The notes beneath the pieces were generated by a model. It had not been told where the DNA came from. It ran no database searches and worked only from the letters and a program-made list of their open reading frames with translations. 64,000 nucleotides of DNA from Cyathus striatus (lineage: Eukaryota > Basidiomycota > Agaricomycetes > Agaricales > Nidulariaceae): positions 3,906,001 through 3,970,000 of the forward strand of contig JAOVFP010000002.1 of NCBI GenBank assembly GCA_025738555.1. Reading direction: 5' to 3'. A program made the translations under genes and the position numbers. Positions 22,856 through 34,321 of the stretch are shown in pieces (the first letter of the stretch is position 1; each line of letters begins with the position of its first letter).

Positions 22856-24185
22856 TCATCTACGTTTATATTCACATGGTTTCAGAATACTTCCTCCTGC
22901 AACTATCTTAGCCCACTCTTTATCTAACTTTTCTTTCCGAGGGACTTTTCGGAACTCGAACAAGGTGAAATGGGTGTTGCTGTCATCCTAATATTTCAGG
23001 CATCAACATGATGTTATTTCTCCAGTTTTAATGCGAACCTTTGACTTCAGCCGGAACCCAATCGAAGTTATCAGCGATTCAAACGCCGAAACATCCGTGA
23101 ACCGACTGGCGACCTCAGCTATTTTGAGCTCTCCACTGATTTACAAAAACAAGAATTTAGTTGAGTATCGTACAAGTATTCATGTGTTCTTACTCGGGTT
23201 TCAAAATCCTCCACGCCTCGCGAATGCAATTTGGCCAGTTAACTCCCATGAGACTAAGCGCGCACACTACGACATCAACGACATGGCCTTCTCCAATTGA
23301 TAACTTCTTCGTATGATCTTCTGATCCGGGGAGTGGTATTTTGCTGCATATATCGGCTTCTACAACATATGCACTATCTGAGACGAGATCGAAAGAGAGC
23401 ACAACCTTTCCTTTTGGAATGAGTGCACGCGCAAGGGCGGCGTCCCCACAACCCAAATCTGCAATGACTTTTTTGTCAGGATAACCAGATAGCACGGAAA
23501 TGTAATGTTGGACGGGGTTTGTGGGCCAAGAGTGAACTTGGTGGCGGAAGCCTACATGGTACTGCAGCTGCTTAGCGACAAAACTAGACGGCGTTATAAA
23601 CATACATACGTCCTCGAAGATATGAGGATCATCTTGAAGCATTTGATGAGCCTCCTTGCTGTGTGACTTATACAAAGTTTCATTGATCAATCTGAAGCAC
23701 AATGCAATAAACTTGACGGAAATACAGATGTTTTAAGTGGACGAACCTAAAACGCGCACCATCTAAGCTCTGTTTCATATCCTGCTGAAACTGTGTGAGA
23801 CCAGAAGACGTGTCCTCCAATTTATCTAACGAAATTTTCCTTTCTTCTACCGGAGCTTCCTGGAGAAGATGTCGCGTTTTCGCTTTTTTCGAAGGCCTTA
23901 GAGATGTAGAGAAATGGCCATCCCGTTTTTCAACAGGCATCAAGGGCTTGGGATGGGAGATCTGGGCTTTGGTCTTTGCCTTCGCCGTTTTCTTGCTGGT
24001 CTTCCGCTTCTGTTCATCGGAGGGTACAGCTGCACCCTTTAGTTTGTGTATGAGCTTATCGAGGTTGGGAGTGTTGGAAGCACTGGACTCGGTGGAAACA
24101 GGACGCTTGCGCTTTTGGAATCGGACGAGTGTGGCTCAGAAACGACATTGGTTGGTACAGTCCATCCTGGAACCTGGAAGAGCAT
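22856..24185 (-). CDS. RRP8: 25S rRNA m1A methyltransferase Rrp8 (apparent frameshift near N-terminus)
   Basis: Exon 1 starts at 24185 with MLFQVPGWTVP, the typical Rrp8 opening. A basic region follows (RKTSKKTAKAKTKAQISHPK). The methyltransferase core shows FRLINETLYKSHSKEAHQ, YHVGFRHQVHSWPTNPVQH, VIADLGCGDAALARAL (SAM-binding motif I), VVDVVVCALSLMGVNWPN and EAWRILKPEGELKIAEV. The end is WAKIVAGGSILKPCEYKRR, stop 22856. The enzyme methylates an adenine N1 in large-subunit rRNA in the nucleolus. The opening and the basic region (QKRKRPVSTESSAS) are in different frames; adding one base in the CC run near 24117 joins them. No intron can explain this. Confidence 0.9.
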
Positions 24186-24525
24186 AGCTTGGGAGAAAGA
24201 GGTGGATGGCAGACTGCAGCCGGGAAGCGGACAAAGTGACAAAAGATCGAAATTGGAACTCCGTGAATATAAGTATGTATTTGTATATTCCTACTTAGCT
24301 CAAACTTAGCTCGATGACCGTGACTACGAGCTCTGTCTACACCTTGCCGCGCGGCTCTGATTCTGATTCTGCCATGAAGTCTAATTACTGTCTAATTCCG
24401 CACTGCTAATTCTCAGGAGATCCTTGGCCCCGCTTCCTTTTTTGTACCCATACCTCGTGGTGAAAGACGCGTCCTATTTATGCTCTCTGTCCAGACGACG
24501 CGATTCAGCTTCATCGACATCTCCC
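24186..24525. promoter_or_regulatory. shared divergent promoter, RRP8 / P-loop ATPase
   Basis: The two start codons face away from each other across 340 bp with no gene between them, so the promoters must share or abut here. Confidence 0.5.
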
Positions 24526-26437
24526 ATGCCCACTGACCACAGCAACTCTTCGCATTCCTCAATGTCCGGCTGCGACGACACATCAGCCTCTGTTTGTCTT
24601 ATCGTCGTTATCATCATTTCTTTCTGACCTAGGGTAATCTCAGGAGGAATGGCAGATGCTAGATGACCCCACCGATTTCGACTCTGGGCAGCCGTGTGCC
24701 GAAGAGATTGCAGGCCACGACCTAGATACAACACCGCTATTAACGCGGGATGCGTTTGAAAAAATTTCGGACACTTTGGACTATGCCACCCAGTATGGGC
24801 TCCTGGGCCGTATCATATCTGTGCAGTAAGTTACATTCTCTGAATCTCCAGTGGCAGCATGTCCCCAACACATCTTTGTCAGATCCAAAGGAATAGCAGA
24901 AACCACGAATGACTCCCGGCTGTACCTCAATACGGTGAGCGCTGCTTGTCACATTCTACTATTCAATGCATACATATACTGCCTTGTTAGAATGCTCCAT
25001 TTTCTGCCATTGTCTGTGGAGTCCAGGGTATGTTGTTTGGTTTATATCACATAATTTCAAGGAGATAATGCAGTGTAGGCTCGGGAAAATCACACACGGT
25101 GTCCACCATACTGGAAAACATGCTCATCTCCGGCTTTTCGGCTGTCGGGACATTGGTGAAGCCTCTTTGCGGACTGGTTCTTCACTACGGCGAAAGTGGA
25201 GCAAGTGCTCTTCCCAGTGAAGCTGCTTGGATTTCTCAGCCAGTTTCTTCATATATCCAGTCGCCACCTGTGGTGGTTTATGTTTCACCATCATCCCTCA
25301 AAACAATGCAAACCGTCTACAGCAAGCTCGGCTCAAATGTAGAAGTGAAGCCCCTATATTTCCAACAGTCTGAATTAGATGCTGCAGCTTTTTTATCCAT
25401 GATGGCAATTTCTTCCACTGAGTCGGCACCACTTTATATGCAGATTATTCTAGTGGGAATGATTATCCTGAGTTTGCAGAGCTGTAATTAACCAACTATT
25501 TTTACAGTCTATCTTACGACGCCTTGGTGAAAACTTCTCCTATGAAATATTTGTTCTGGAGCTTGAAAAGTGCAAGAAAGATTTTAATCCTGCCCAGATA
25601 GCTGGTGTTCAGCAACGGATGTCTCTCTTGACATCTTTTCTGGACCCGATGTCTCCGTCCAAGCGTCGGCACATAATACCATCAAGATTCGCCAAGGGAC
25701 AGTTAACAATTATTGACCTCTCGGATCCTTTCTTGGATAGCTCATCTGCATGTGGGCTCTTCGAGATAGTTGTTCGGCTATTTCTGCGTGCGGATGTGGG
25801 TACAGGGAAGGTTCTTGTGGTTGATGAGGCCCATAAGGTAGGAATATCATTTCACTTATATGTTTGATGATTCTCAGTTGTACTTGTTAGTACCTATCTG
25901 CCAACAAGAGTGCCTCAGGTCTGACGAATGCATTGCTTGCAGTCATCCGGCAACAACGCCATCTTGCAATGCGAGTCATTATTAGCACCCAAGGTGATCA
26001 TTCATCTTACGTATTGCATTTCAAGTTAACTACTACATAGCATGTCAGAACCAACTGTTGTTCCTCCGGTGCTTTTGGATTTATGCACAGTTGCAATATT
26101 GGATAGGTTTTCCTCCCCAGCTTGGTGGAATCATCTTGCGAACCATGTATCAGCTGATTTTACTGAAAGTGATGCCTTTGACACGGTTGTAAAGCTGCAG
26201 GTGCTTTGAATTCTTTTAGTATATGTTGGTGCATGTATCTAACAATTGTAGACTGGTCAAGCAATCATCCTTGCTGCATCTGCACTGGGCATATTTGTAC
26301 CCATTAATAATACGAATGAAAACAAGCCACAAAACATATCATCATTAACACATTTTGGCCGCAGGTACTTGGTTATGAAAACCAGAAGGAGGATAACGGC
26401 AGATGGAGGGAAATCAGTCCTTGTACTGGATAATTGA
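24526..26437 (+). CDS. P-loop ATPase, HerA/FtsK-like
   Basis: Start ATG 24526 (MPTDHSNSSHSSMSGCDD). After introns: AFEKISDTLDYATQYGLLG, then FSAIVCGVQGSGKSHTVST, a Walker A motif split by an intron. Long middle part, then GLFEIVVRLFL and TGKVLVVDEAHKYL (Walker B, about 25800-25890) followed by AVIRQQRHLAMRVIISTQEPT, where the TQ after a strand matches the polar sensor of HerA/FtsK-type ATPases. Ends VLVLDN at TGA 26435-26437. It is a predicted soluble ATPase that I recall as conserved but uncharacterised in basidiomycetes. DNA pumping or a vesicle role are both possible; the sequence does not say which. All junctions keep frame if the second intron uses donor GTATCA near 24810. Confidence 0.82.
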
Positions 26438-26492
26438 ATTGGTCAATGTCTTTAAAACCATTGGAATGCAGACATGTGTTATACCAGTAGTT

Positions 26493-26938
26493 TCAATCAA
26501 GTAACCAGTTCCTTGCCTTCTCCAGTGCATCATCCCATCCATTTTCATTTCGTTCCATAAGCAGAACACTCTCTACCTCTGTTTTTCCAAGCTTTCCGTC
26601 ATTATATAGGTGAGGAAACAGGCCTTCATCTCTTCGATTACCACAAACTTAAACACCTTGAGAAATAAAGAAATGTGAGCAAGGGTATTAATACCTTCGG
26701 CTTTGGGATCCTCCCAGCGAATTTGCCTTTCAACATTATGATAGTCAATTTTGAGGATATAGGCGGCAGGATCGTTTGCAAAGAAATGCTTCAGAGTACC
26801 AGCGACTTGGGTAGCAGTTGAGAGATGAATGAATCCCGATGTACGATCGAGATCACTCAGAGGCAGCTTTTCAGGAAGAGGATCGGGGGGAGGTGATGTG
26901 TACGGAACGATCTTATATATGTACGTTGGATTAGACAT
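26493..26938 (-). CDS. DUF952 domain protein
   Basis: Start at 26938: MSNPTYIYKIVPYTSPPPDP, then LDRTSGFIHLSTATQVAGTL, which is the DUF952 hallmark (SGFIHLSTA). Then FFANDPAAYILKIDY and WEDPKAE; after one intron, VCGNRRDEGLFPHLYNDGKL and a C-terminal WDDALEKARNWLLD. About 125 residues, as usual for the family. Small soluble protein; structural similarity of DUF952 to ADP-ribosyl-binding/transferase folds has been proposed, but no reaction is proven. It is head-to-head with NSP1, 181 bp apart. Confidence 0.88.
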
Positions 26939-27119
26939 AGTTGACAACCTTCAATATATGGATGACTTCGGTTGGAGTCTCGTACAGAAGTGGAAATGTT
27001 TGTCTTTATTGTGCAAAGGCGTTAGCCAGTTGTCCAACTGCATGCAACCGCTCTGCTACTTAACTTGCACTTAACTCACAACATAATCCTTTCTGCGTTC
27101 CTCTGTGAAATATCAACTT
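26939..27119. promoter_or_regulatory. divergent promoter DUF952 / NSP1
   Basis: Compact 181-bp spacer between two divergent start codons; pyrimidine-rich just before the NSP1 start. Confidence 0.5.
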
Positions 27120-29118
27120 ATGAGCAACATATTTGGTAGCTCAAATCCCTCGGGAGGTACTAATCCGACGAGTGCCTTGTTCGGAAGCAGCTCGTCGAAT
27201 GCGACGACCCCCTTAGCTACAAACACCCAGCCTTCGCTGTTCGCGAACAAGCCAGCAACTGGTGGAAACCTTTTCGGAAATACCACTACTGCAGGAACAG
27301 GCAACTTGTTCGGGAGTAACGTGACTGCAACAACACCGTCGTCTAGTGGGCTTTTTTCAGGATCATCGTCAAACACAGTTCCAGGTGGTGGTCTGTTCGG
27401 ACCATCCAACCAGAACACAGGTAACGCGCCAACAAACAGTGCATTTAGTCTGCCAAAGTCAGGAGATCAAACGGCATCTTCTACTCCAAAGCCCCCTACT
27501 TCTGGTAGCGCTTTTCAATCTTAAATATCAGAATCCTTGCTCATTTTCGCATTTGAAACAAGTCTTCGGGCAGCAAAGCACTCCGGCATCTACAACATCA
27601 GGTATGAACTATCGATAACCATTTACGCTTGTAGATGCCTAATTCTATAGGAACTTCTCTAGCATCTGGCACTAATTTATTTGGATTACCACCTAAGCCC
27701 GCCGACGCTGGATCTACTACTATTCAGAATACTGGAGCAACAACAACAGCAAGTTCTACAGGTGGCAGTCTCTTTAGTGGAGGTCTCTTTGGAGGAAAAG
27801 GTCCAGCAGCGGGCACCACAAATCCCGCTCCCTCAGCTTCGTCCGCTTTAGGTGGTGGCAAGGATACTGGTGCTTCAACTACCGGGAATTTGTTTTCTCT
27901 GGGAGGAAACAAGGATTCAATCGCTCCAGCAGGTGCTATATTATATGTTTTACATCTCTACAATTGGGGCTAAATATTATATAGCATCAACAAGTGGTTT
28001 ATTTGGAGGTATTGGTTCAGCTACGAAACCGGCAGAGAAGAAAGACACATCGACAACTAGTAAGTTAGGGCTTTACACTACAACCTACAACCCGTGTGCT
28101 CACTCTATCATAGCGACACCTGGACTTAACTTGTTTGGCGCTGCTAAAACAGATGACAAAAAGGATTCTTCAGTTGGTATGCTTACCACCTTAGAATACA
28201 CATTCTGTCTAACAGTTATACAGTGGGCTCATCTCTGGCTCCGCCTGCAAAGGAGTCTGAGAAGCCGCAGGATTCTAAAGGTGACATACTTTTACTCGGA
28301 AGAAAATCCATGTTTTTATTCATTATATTAGAGCCTAGTACGACAGCTAACGTCGTAGCTGTTCCTCCTCCTTCTATGCTTAGAGGGAAATCTCTTGAGG
28401 AAATCATCAATCGCTGGAATTCAGAGCTTGAGACCCATGTTAAGGAGTTCAGCAAGTTTGCTGGAGAGGTTGCCGTGTGGGATCGGGCTTTAATTGAAAA
28501 CGGAAACAATGTGAGGCAATTTTGACAACAGATTACATATCTAATCTTTCTATCCTTAGCTCGCTGCTCTTTACAGTCATGTGTTAGCAGCCGAGAGGCA
28601 ACAAAATGAAATTGATCAATCTCTGGATCATATTGAGCAACAACAGAAGGATCTCTCCTCGACTCTAGACACGTACGAGAAGGTATCAAACGAAATCCTC
28701 GGAGGACAGGGAGGGGGCTTGAGGGCATTGGATACTGGACCCGCAGATACGGAGAGAGATAAAAAGTATGCAGCTAACGCTCTATCACAATTGCGCTCTA
28801 CTAACTAGTTACAGTTATATGCTTGCTGCAGATCTCCATACTCAATTGGATGATCTTTCAGGCTCTTTGACGCAGATGATTGAATCGGTTAATGGTCTAT
28901 CATTGACTTCAAAACCAAATGATACGAATGGGGACGATCCTATGGCTCAGATTGCTCAGATTCTTAGCAGTCATCTGGAGAGCTTACAATGGATTGACGT
29001 AGCAGTTCGCGAGGTTGAGGGTAAGGTGGTTGAAGTGGAAAAAAGAGTTAAAGAGTCCGGTCATACAATTCCAAATGGTTCCAGTATAAAGCCTCGGGCG
29101 TTTGGTAATAATCGATAA
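27120..29118 (+). CDS. NSP1: Nucleoporin Nsp1/Nup62
   Basis: Start ATG 27120 (MSNIFGSSNPSGG). The N-terminal half is low-complexity Ser/Thr/Gly/Asn with spaced LFG, IFG and FG motifs (NLFG, GLFG, ALFG, FSLPK), then Lys-rich KPAEKKD repeats. The C-terminal half is the Nsp1_C coiled coil: SLEEIINRWNSELETHVKEF, AVWDRALIENGNN, then QQNEIDQSLDHIEQQQKDLS and LQWIDVAVREVEGKVVEVEK, ending KPRAFGNNR at TAA 29118. Central-channel nucleoporin that anchors FG repeats in the Nup57/Nup49-type complex. About seven introns, one of them interrupting the FG region (27505-27562). FG repeats make the antisense strand open too; that is an artefact. Confidence 0.93.
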
Positions 29119-29371
29119 GCTTTGTACAATGGACCTTCGATACTGTTGATGTTTTTGTGTTCACTTTTTGTTTGTTTTTACCAAGCATGCGCTGCAAAGA
29201 AAATTAAACGTACTATATTTAACTAATTCTTTAACATGCTCTGAATTCCAACTCGATAGTATAGTCGTGATCAGTGCTACCTGGCGGGCATATAATGATT
29301 TGTGAACACGTGCGATATGAATTGGTATGACGATAATAGTTTAATGGAGAAATAATATTTGTAAATAACGC

Positions 29372-32300
29372 TTATAGAACACTATAGCGTCCTGATGTCG
29401 CTGTCGGATTGCGCATCTCGGCTTGTAATGCTGCTGCTGACGCCTCGATAAGCAACCGTTTGATTTCTCGGACAGCTTGCTCGACCTAAATGAAATCTAT
29501 ATCAATAACTCGAGTATGTAAGTGATAGCAGATATACCCTATACTCCTCGTTTGATTCGATAAGCAAATGTAATTTTGGAGGTCCTTCCGGAGGCGGTTC
29601 TTTGCCAGGCTCGTAGTATATACCTGATTTAATTGTCAGAAGAAAGTAAAGGATAGCTTGCACAACAAAACATACCTTTATTCGTAACAGAAGCCCCTGT
29701 CATGTCAATAAGCTAAGAAGTTATCAATATCCACAGAATAAATAAGACATGTTCGAGCATACCTGAACCATAGTTTCCTTGTTAGTGACACGCCAACGGG
29801 CTTTCTGAGGATAATCATTGATAGGAATGATTGCATGGAAGTCAGTAGAATCTGGGTTGGCTTTTCTCCCACTTTCTTCCAATTGTAATTGAGACTGTAG
29901 AACAAGTTTAGACGCCCTTAATTGTGCGTTCAGCTTGGCGACGACACTCAGGGCTTGCTTGTGAGCAGCACTATCCTTGCCTGCACGGGCAGCAGCTTCT
30001 TCGGCCGCACGCATCTGACTTTGGATCTTCTCTTCCTCTTTGGCATGAGCCAGTCTACGTGCGGCCGCAACAGCACCACCAACACCTAACAAACCCTTCG
30101 AGGAATCGGGAGCAGGCCCACGCCTGATTTCAACCTTGAAGTTGCCGAAGGTCATGTCGTCACCGCTGGTTGCAGTAGCCTTTGCGGTCATCTCTTCGGA
30201 TGCTGTCGGTTTCTCTTCCTCTCCAGCTAGTTCGCCGTATGCCTTCCGTTCAGCCTTATCTCGGGCGTCTCGTTCTTTATCTAGGCGATCAAGACCTTTT
30301 CCGCCAAAGCCAGATCCAGCAGCCTGGGCTTTTCCGCTCTTAAGCTTTTCCAAGAAGCCTGGCAAAAGGATAGTAAGTCTCTAGAGTACAAACAATATTA
30401 TGAAAAGCGTACCATTTGCTAATTCTTCGAGGTCTTGAGGAATAGTAGCATTACTAGCCTTAAGAGCGCGATAGATATCGACCGAGTATCTTTCTTGTTC
30501 AGGAGTAATAAAAGTCACGCATGTCCCTTTATTCCCAGCGCGACCAGTACGCCCCGCACGATGAACATAATCTTCCATGTGATTAGGTGCGTCGTAGTTT
30601 ATAACTAACTTTAACTGCTTAACATCCAAGCCACGTGCAGCAACCGAAGTGGCAATCACAATCGGAACAACACCAGCCTTAAAATCAGCAATTGTTGAAT
30701 CACGGTCAACCTGATCCTTTCCTCCGTGTAAAGACATACACAAGTAACCTTTTCGCATGAGTTCGCGAAGAAGATTATCGGCTGCTTCCTGACGGTCCAC
30801 GAAAACTAGTGTACGACACTCAGGATCTTCATTATACATTTGGCCTAGAATCTCCAGTAGGCGATTAAACTTCGTGTCTTCTGCGCGAACCTCGACAATT
30901 TGCTCTATCTCAGCAGCAACAACAGACCGCCCACCGACTGTAATCTCCAAAGGTTTCCTTAGTATCTTTCTAGCGAGGGAATCCATCTGTTTCGGGAAAG
31001 TGGCTGAAAACAAGACAGTTTGCCTGTCGGGTCGTATGTTATTCACTATTTTCATCACCTGAGGCTCGAACCCCATATCGAACATGCGATCCGCTTCATC
31101 AAGAACCACATACGTTACTCGTTTGAGATTGGTAACCCGACCTGAATTAGCTGTGAGCAGATCAATCATGCGCCCGGGAGTGCAAACAATAATTTCTGCC
31201 CCCTTCTTCAACTCTGCAATTTGGTCTTTAATCGGTGAACCACCATACGCACAAACGGCCTGGAAAATAATCGGTAAGTATTTGGGTAAAAACAGGCGAT
31301 AAATAAAATAACGTACTCGAAGTCCCAACACCTTCAAGAAAGGCTTGCATTCACGATGAATTTGCACTGCCAATTCGCGTGTAGGTGTCATTACGACAGC
31401 CACGGGACCCTCCATTTGTTCTAAAGGCCTTTGATCTTTGATATGCCGGAACATAGGCAACAGGAATGCAATTGTTTTCCCGGAACCCGTTTTCGCCACG
31501 CCGATGACATCCCGGCCTGACATGATCGCAGGAATAGCTTGCGCTTGAATAGAAGTTGGAGCTGTGTAGTTAAGGCGCTTGATAACTTCAAGACTGTGGA
31601 TCAATGTATAAGCACCCTACAAGTCGAGCATATGAAGAGTTCTTACCAGTTGGCAGGCAAACCAAAATGACTCCACTTCGTGATTGGTCGAGGGCAGTCA
31701 ACACCACGAATTTTAATGCTGTCGAGCTCCAACCTTAACAACTCCGCTTCTTCATCAGTCATGGCAGCAATATCGGGCGGAGGATTGTAAAATTCCTTCC
31801 GGAACGGTTCATATCGTATTCGGGAGTGGTCAACAGCAGCAAGCTCTTTTTTCTTGGCTTTCTTAGCTGCCAGCGCCAAAATATCTTCTGGATTCAATTC
31901 CGTAGCATCAAGCTCATCTTGCACTATCTCATCTATCTCATCATCGCCGCCATCTTCCAACATACGTTCATCCAAGCGTATACTTGACTTGGTCCCGTTT
32001 GCGCCCAACATTTTCTTCATATCTTCCATGTTAACCTTTTTAACCTCCTGCTTCACCTCATTCATAAACGCATCCAAGGGATCGACCTCGTCTTCCTCAT
32101 CAACATCCATTGAATCCTTGGCCTTGGCTTTAAGAGCTTGATCCATCCTATTTGCTTCTTCGTCGTCGTCATCAACTTCCAAATCGCCTACGGCCGTTTC
32201 ACTTTCAACCATTGTCATATCGACCGCTGGCATTTCCCCGAGTGTTTCGAGCTTCCGCTTTGATTCGACTGAGTCATCGAGCGACGCGGCAACACCACCT

Positions 32301-33084
32301 TTCACAGTAAATTCGGGTTTTAATGGAAGACCTTTGAGACCTAGTCCAGTCAAGGCAGCGCGGTTTAGTTGCCCGACTGGCTTCGTAGTTGTAGCAGGGG
32401 GTACTGGAGTTACAGCTAAAAGGGCATGGATCAAGTGTTGTGAAATCAAGAATAATAAAGGTAAACGAAAGCGACAAATGACTCACCAGGTGCAGATTTA
32501 CCAGCCAGCGCCATTGCCTTCGCTTTTGCCTCATCGAGAGCTTTCTTAGCTTCTCGATCCTTCTTCCACTCAAGAAGCTTGGCACGTTTTGCTTTCAGCT
32601 TTTCGTCTTCTGGAGCTGGAGGGGGTGTGGGGGTTGCATCCGCTGGAGGCTGTGGGCGAGGTGGTGTGGGTGCTCTACGCTCATGAGACCGAGTACGAGA
32701 AGGAGAACGTCGACGGTCTTCCTTATGTGAATCTCTTCGCCTGTCATCCCAATGGCGGTCTCGCTCCCTATCCCTGTTTCTGTCTCTATCTCGTTCTCTA
32801 TCCCTGTCTCTATCTCTATCCCTTTCTCTAGGTCTTTCCCGGTCCCTTTCCCTTTCTCTATCCCTATCTCTGTCCCTGTCCCTGTCTCTATCCCTATCCC
32901 TCTCTCTGTCCCTATCCCTGTCGCGGTCTCGTTCTCGATCCCTCTCGTCGTCATACCTTGATCTAGTGGAGGGCCTTTGGGTACTGCGCCTGGTTGGCGA
33001 CGGAGAGCGGGGTGAAGAACGATGGGATGGTCTTACCCGTTTATTAGGAGAGTCCGGAGAATAGGACCTGTCTCTGCGAGCCAT
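29372..33084 (-). CDS. PRP5: DEAD-box pre-mRNA-splicing helicase Prp5
   Basis: Start at 33084: [19 protein letters not shown], then a long Arg/Asp/Glu repeat. Middle: acidic region with [19 protein letters not shown] and the Prp5 signature preceding the core. DEAD core: [20 protein letters not shown] (Q motif), KTGSGKT (I), PTRELAVQI (Ia), [14 protein letters not shown] (DEAD), SATF (III), [24 protein letters not shown] (VI). A C-terminal extension follows, ending SGRYSVL at TAA 29372-29374. Prp5 remodels U2 snRNP at the branch site before prespliceosome formation. About six introns keep frame. Length of about 1060 residues fits the family. Confidence 0.96.
32745..32965. repeat. low-complexity Arg/Asp/Glu coding repeat in PRP5
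   Basis: Imperfect tandem runs of TCTCTATCCC-like 12-mers on the plus strand encode alternating RD/RE dipeptides. The repeat leaves all frames open, which explains false frames on both strands here. Confidence 0.8.
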
Positions 33085-34317
33085 GAGGAGAAGAAGGCTG
33101 GAAATATGGAGTAGGTAGGCAAGTTGTGTTTTGAAGTTGTTTGGTTCTGAAGGTGATATGTATTTGTTGATATTTATAATTTATAATAATATATGTTATT
33201 CCCACTACCTTTAGGTAGTTGGGTTTTGGGGGGCTAAATTGAAATTTTTTGGCGGGGATTTTCATAAAAACGAGGTGACGTAGTGATTACTAATTGTTAC
33301 CCCCCTTTGTCTCGACTGTCCAGCCAATGCACGTGCACCTTTGTCCATCCTTTTGCGATTTCCTTATTATGCGTCGACTCTATAACTTTTTATCTGCCTC
33401 TTGTTTTCTTCCTTCCTCCTTGATTCCTACTTTACCCTCCATCAATCACAACGATGTCTGTTCTTAATGATGTAGTGGTTGAGGCTTTGATGTCTCTATC
33501 AACTACTACAGCCTCAGGATTTTTTTTTGGAAACTGGTATTCATACTGCTGAAATTACTGCTACAACGACAACAGGGCTGCTCATATATTCCCTAAATCT
33601 CTGTGTGCATTCCGAGTCTCATTGGGGTGTTCGGCTGGGTCGTTATAGGTAACGACGGATGCCGAAGGTCTCTCTCGCCAACAAATTTTCTTGTTCAGCC
33701 TTACTTTCCTGGTAACACTCTGATGGAGTTGCACGGTGAGTTCTTAGACTTCTTGCAACTGCAAGCGTCCCTTGGAAATTTTCTTGCCCCTTTCCATTCC
33801 CCTGCCTCCCCATCTGGTTCTTCCACTTTCCGCTATACCTCCACATCTGCCACCTCTTTGTTCTCCCTTGAAGAAAAGTAAGTGTCGCTAACATATACGC
33901 TCCGCAATACTGTCGTCCCTTTCTTCCCTTTGTACTCTTTGTATTTCGACGCTATCTATTGTCATCTCTTACGGACGTTAGCGCGTTATTAAATTTTACC
34001 TTTTTCTTTTTCTACCTCTTATGTACTTTGTGTCCTTATGAAAACATTTAAACCCTCACTTACTTTTATGTATTCCCAATCTTGTACCGCTACTTTCTTA
34101 CAGAAATTTAATAATGTTTGTTTGTTTCGCTCGCTTTCAGTCCCCCCTGTTTTCTGCTTGCCCTCGACGTGTGTCAAGGAAAAATGGGTAGTGGGCTATG
34201 CCGGCGACAGCCAGCCTTAGGGTTTATACTGTAAATTTATTTATAATAATATATGCTATGCTGTAAATGAATGGAGTGTATTACTATTACTATAAGTAAG
34301 TTGACGATGTGTCTGCC
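33085..34317. other. 1.2-kb divergent intergenic region, pyrimidine-rich
   Basis: Between the PRP5 and PI31-like starts. The plus strand is strongly C/T-rich from 33350 to 34170. A small ATG frame at 33453 (MSVLNDVVVEALMSLSTTTA) runs into a T9 run at 33521 and stops soon after; a one-base slip in that run would extend it by about 40 codons. I do not recognise it. A CACGTG core lies at about 33330. May hold an untranslated transcript or long leader. Confidence 0.45.
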
Positions 34318-34321
34318 ATGA
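34307..34321 (+). promoter_or_regulatory. minimal uORF overlapping the PI31-like start (ATGA)
   Basis: ATG TGT CTG CCA TGA: a four-codon uORF whose stop shares bases with the main ATG at 34318-34320. This arrangement can favour reinitiation or set start choice. It depends on the leader not being spliced here. Confidence 0.5.

Noticed and set aside
27113..27418. Long minus-strand frame opposite the NSP1 FG repeats
   Set aside because: Low-complexity coding of the FG repeat leaves the antisense frame open; no motif and no splice support.
32595..32961. Overlapping open frames on both strands, possibly a repeat array or CRISPR-like array
   Set aside because: These are the other frames of the Arg/Asp/Glu repeat of PRP5; units are imperfect and contiguous with no spacers.
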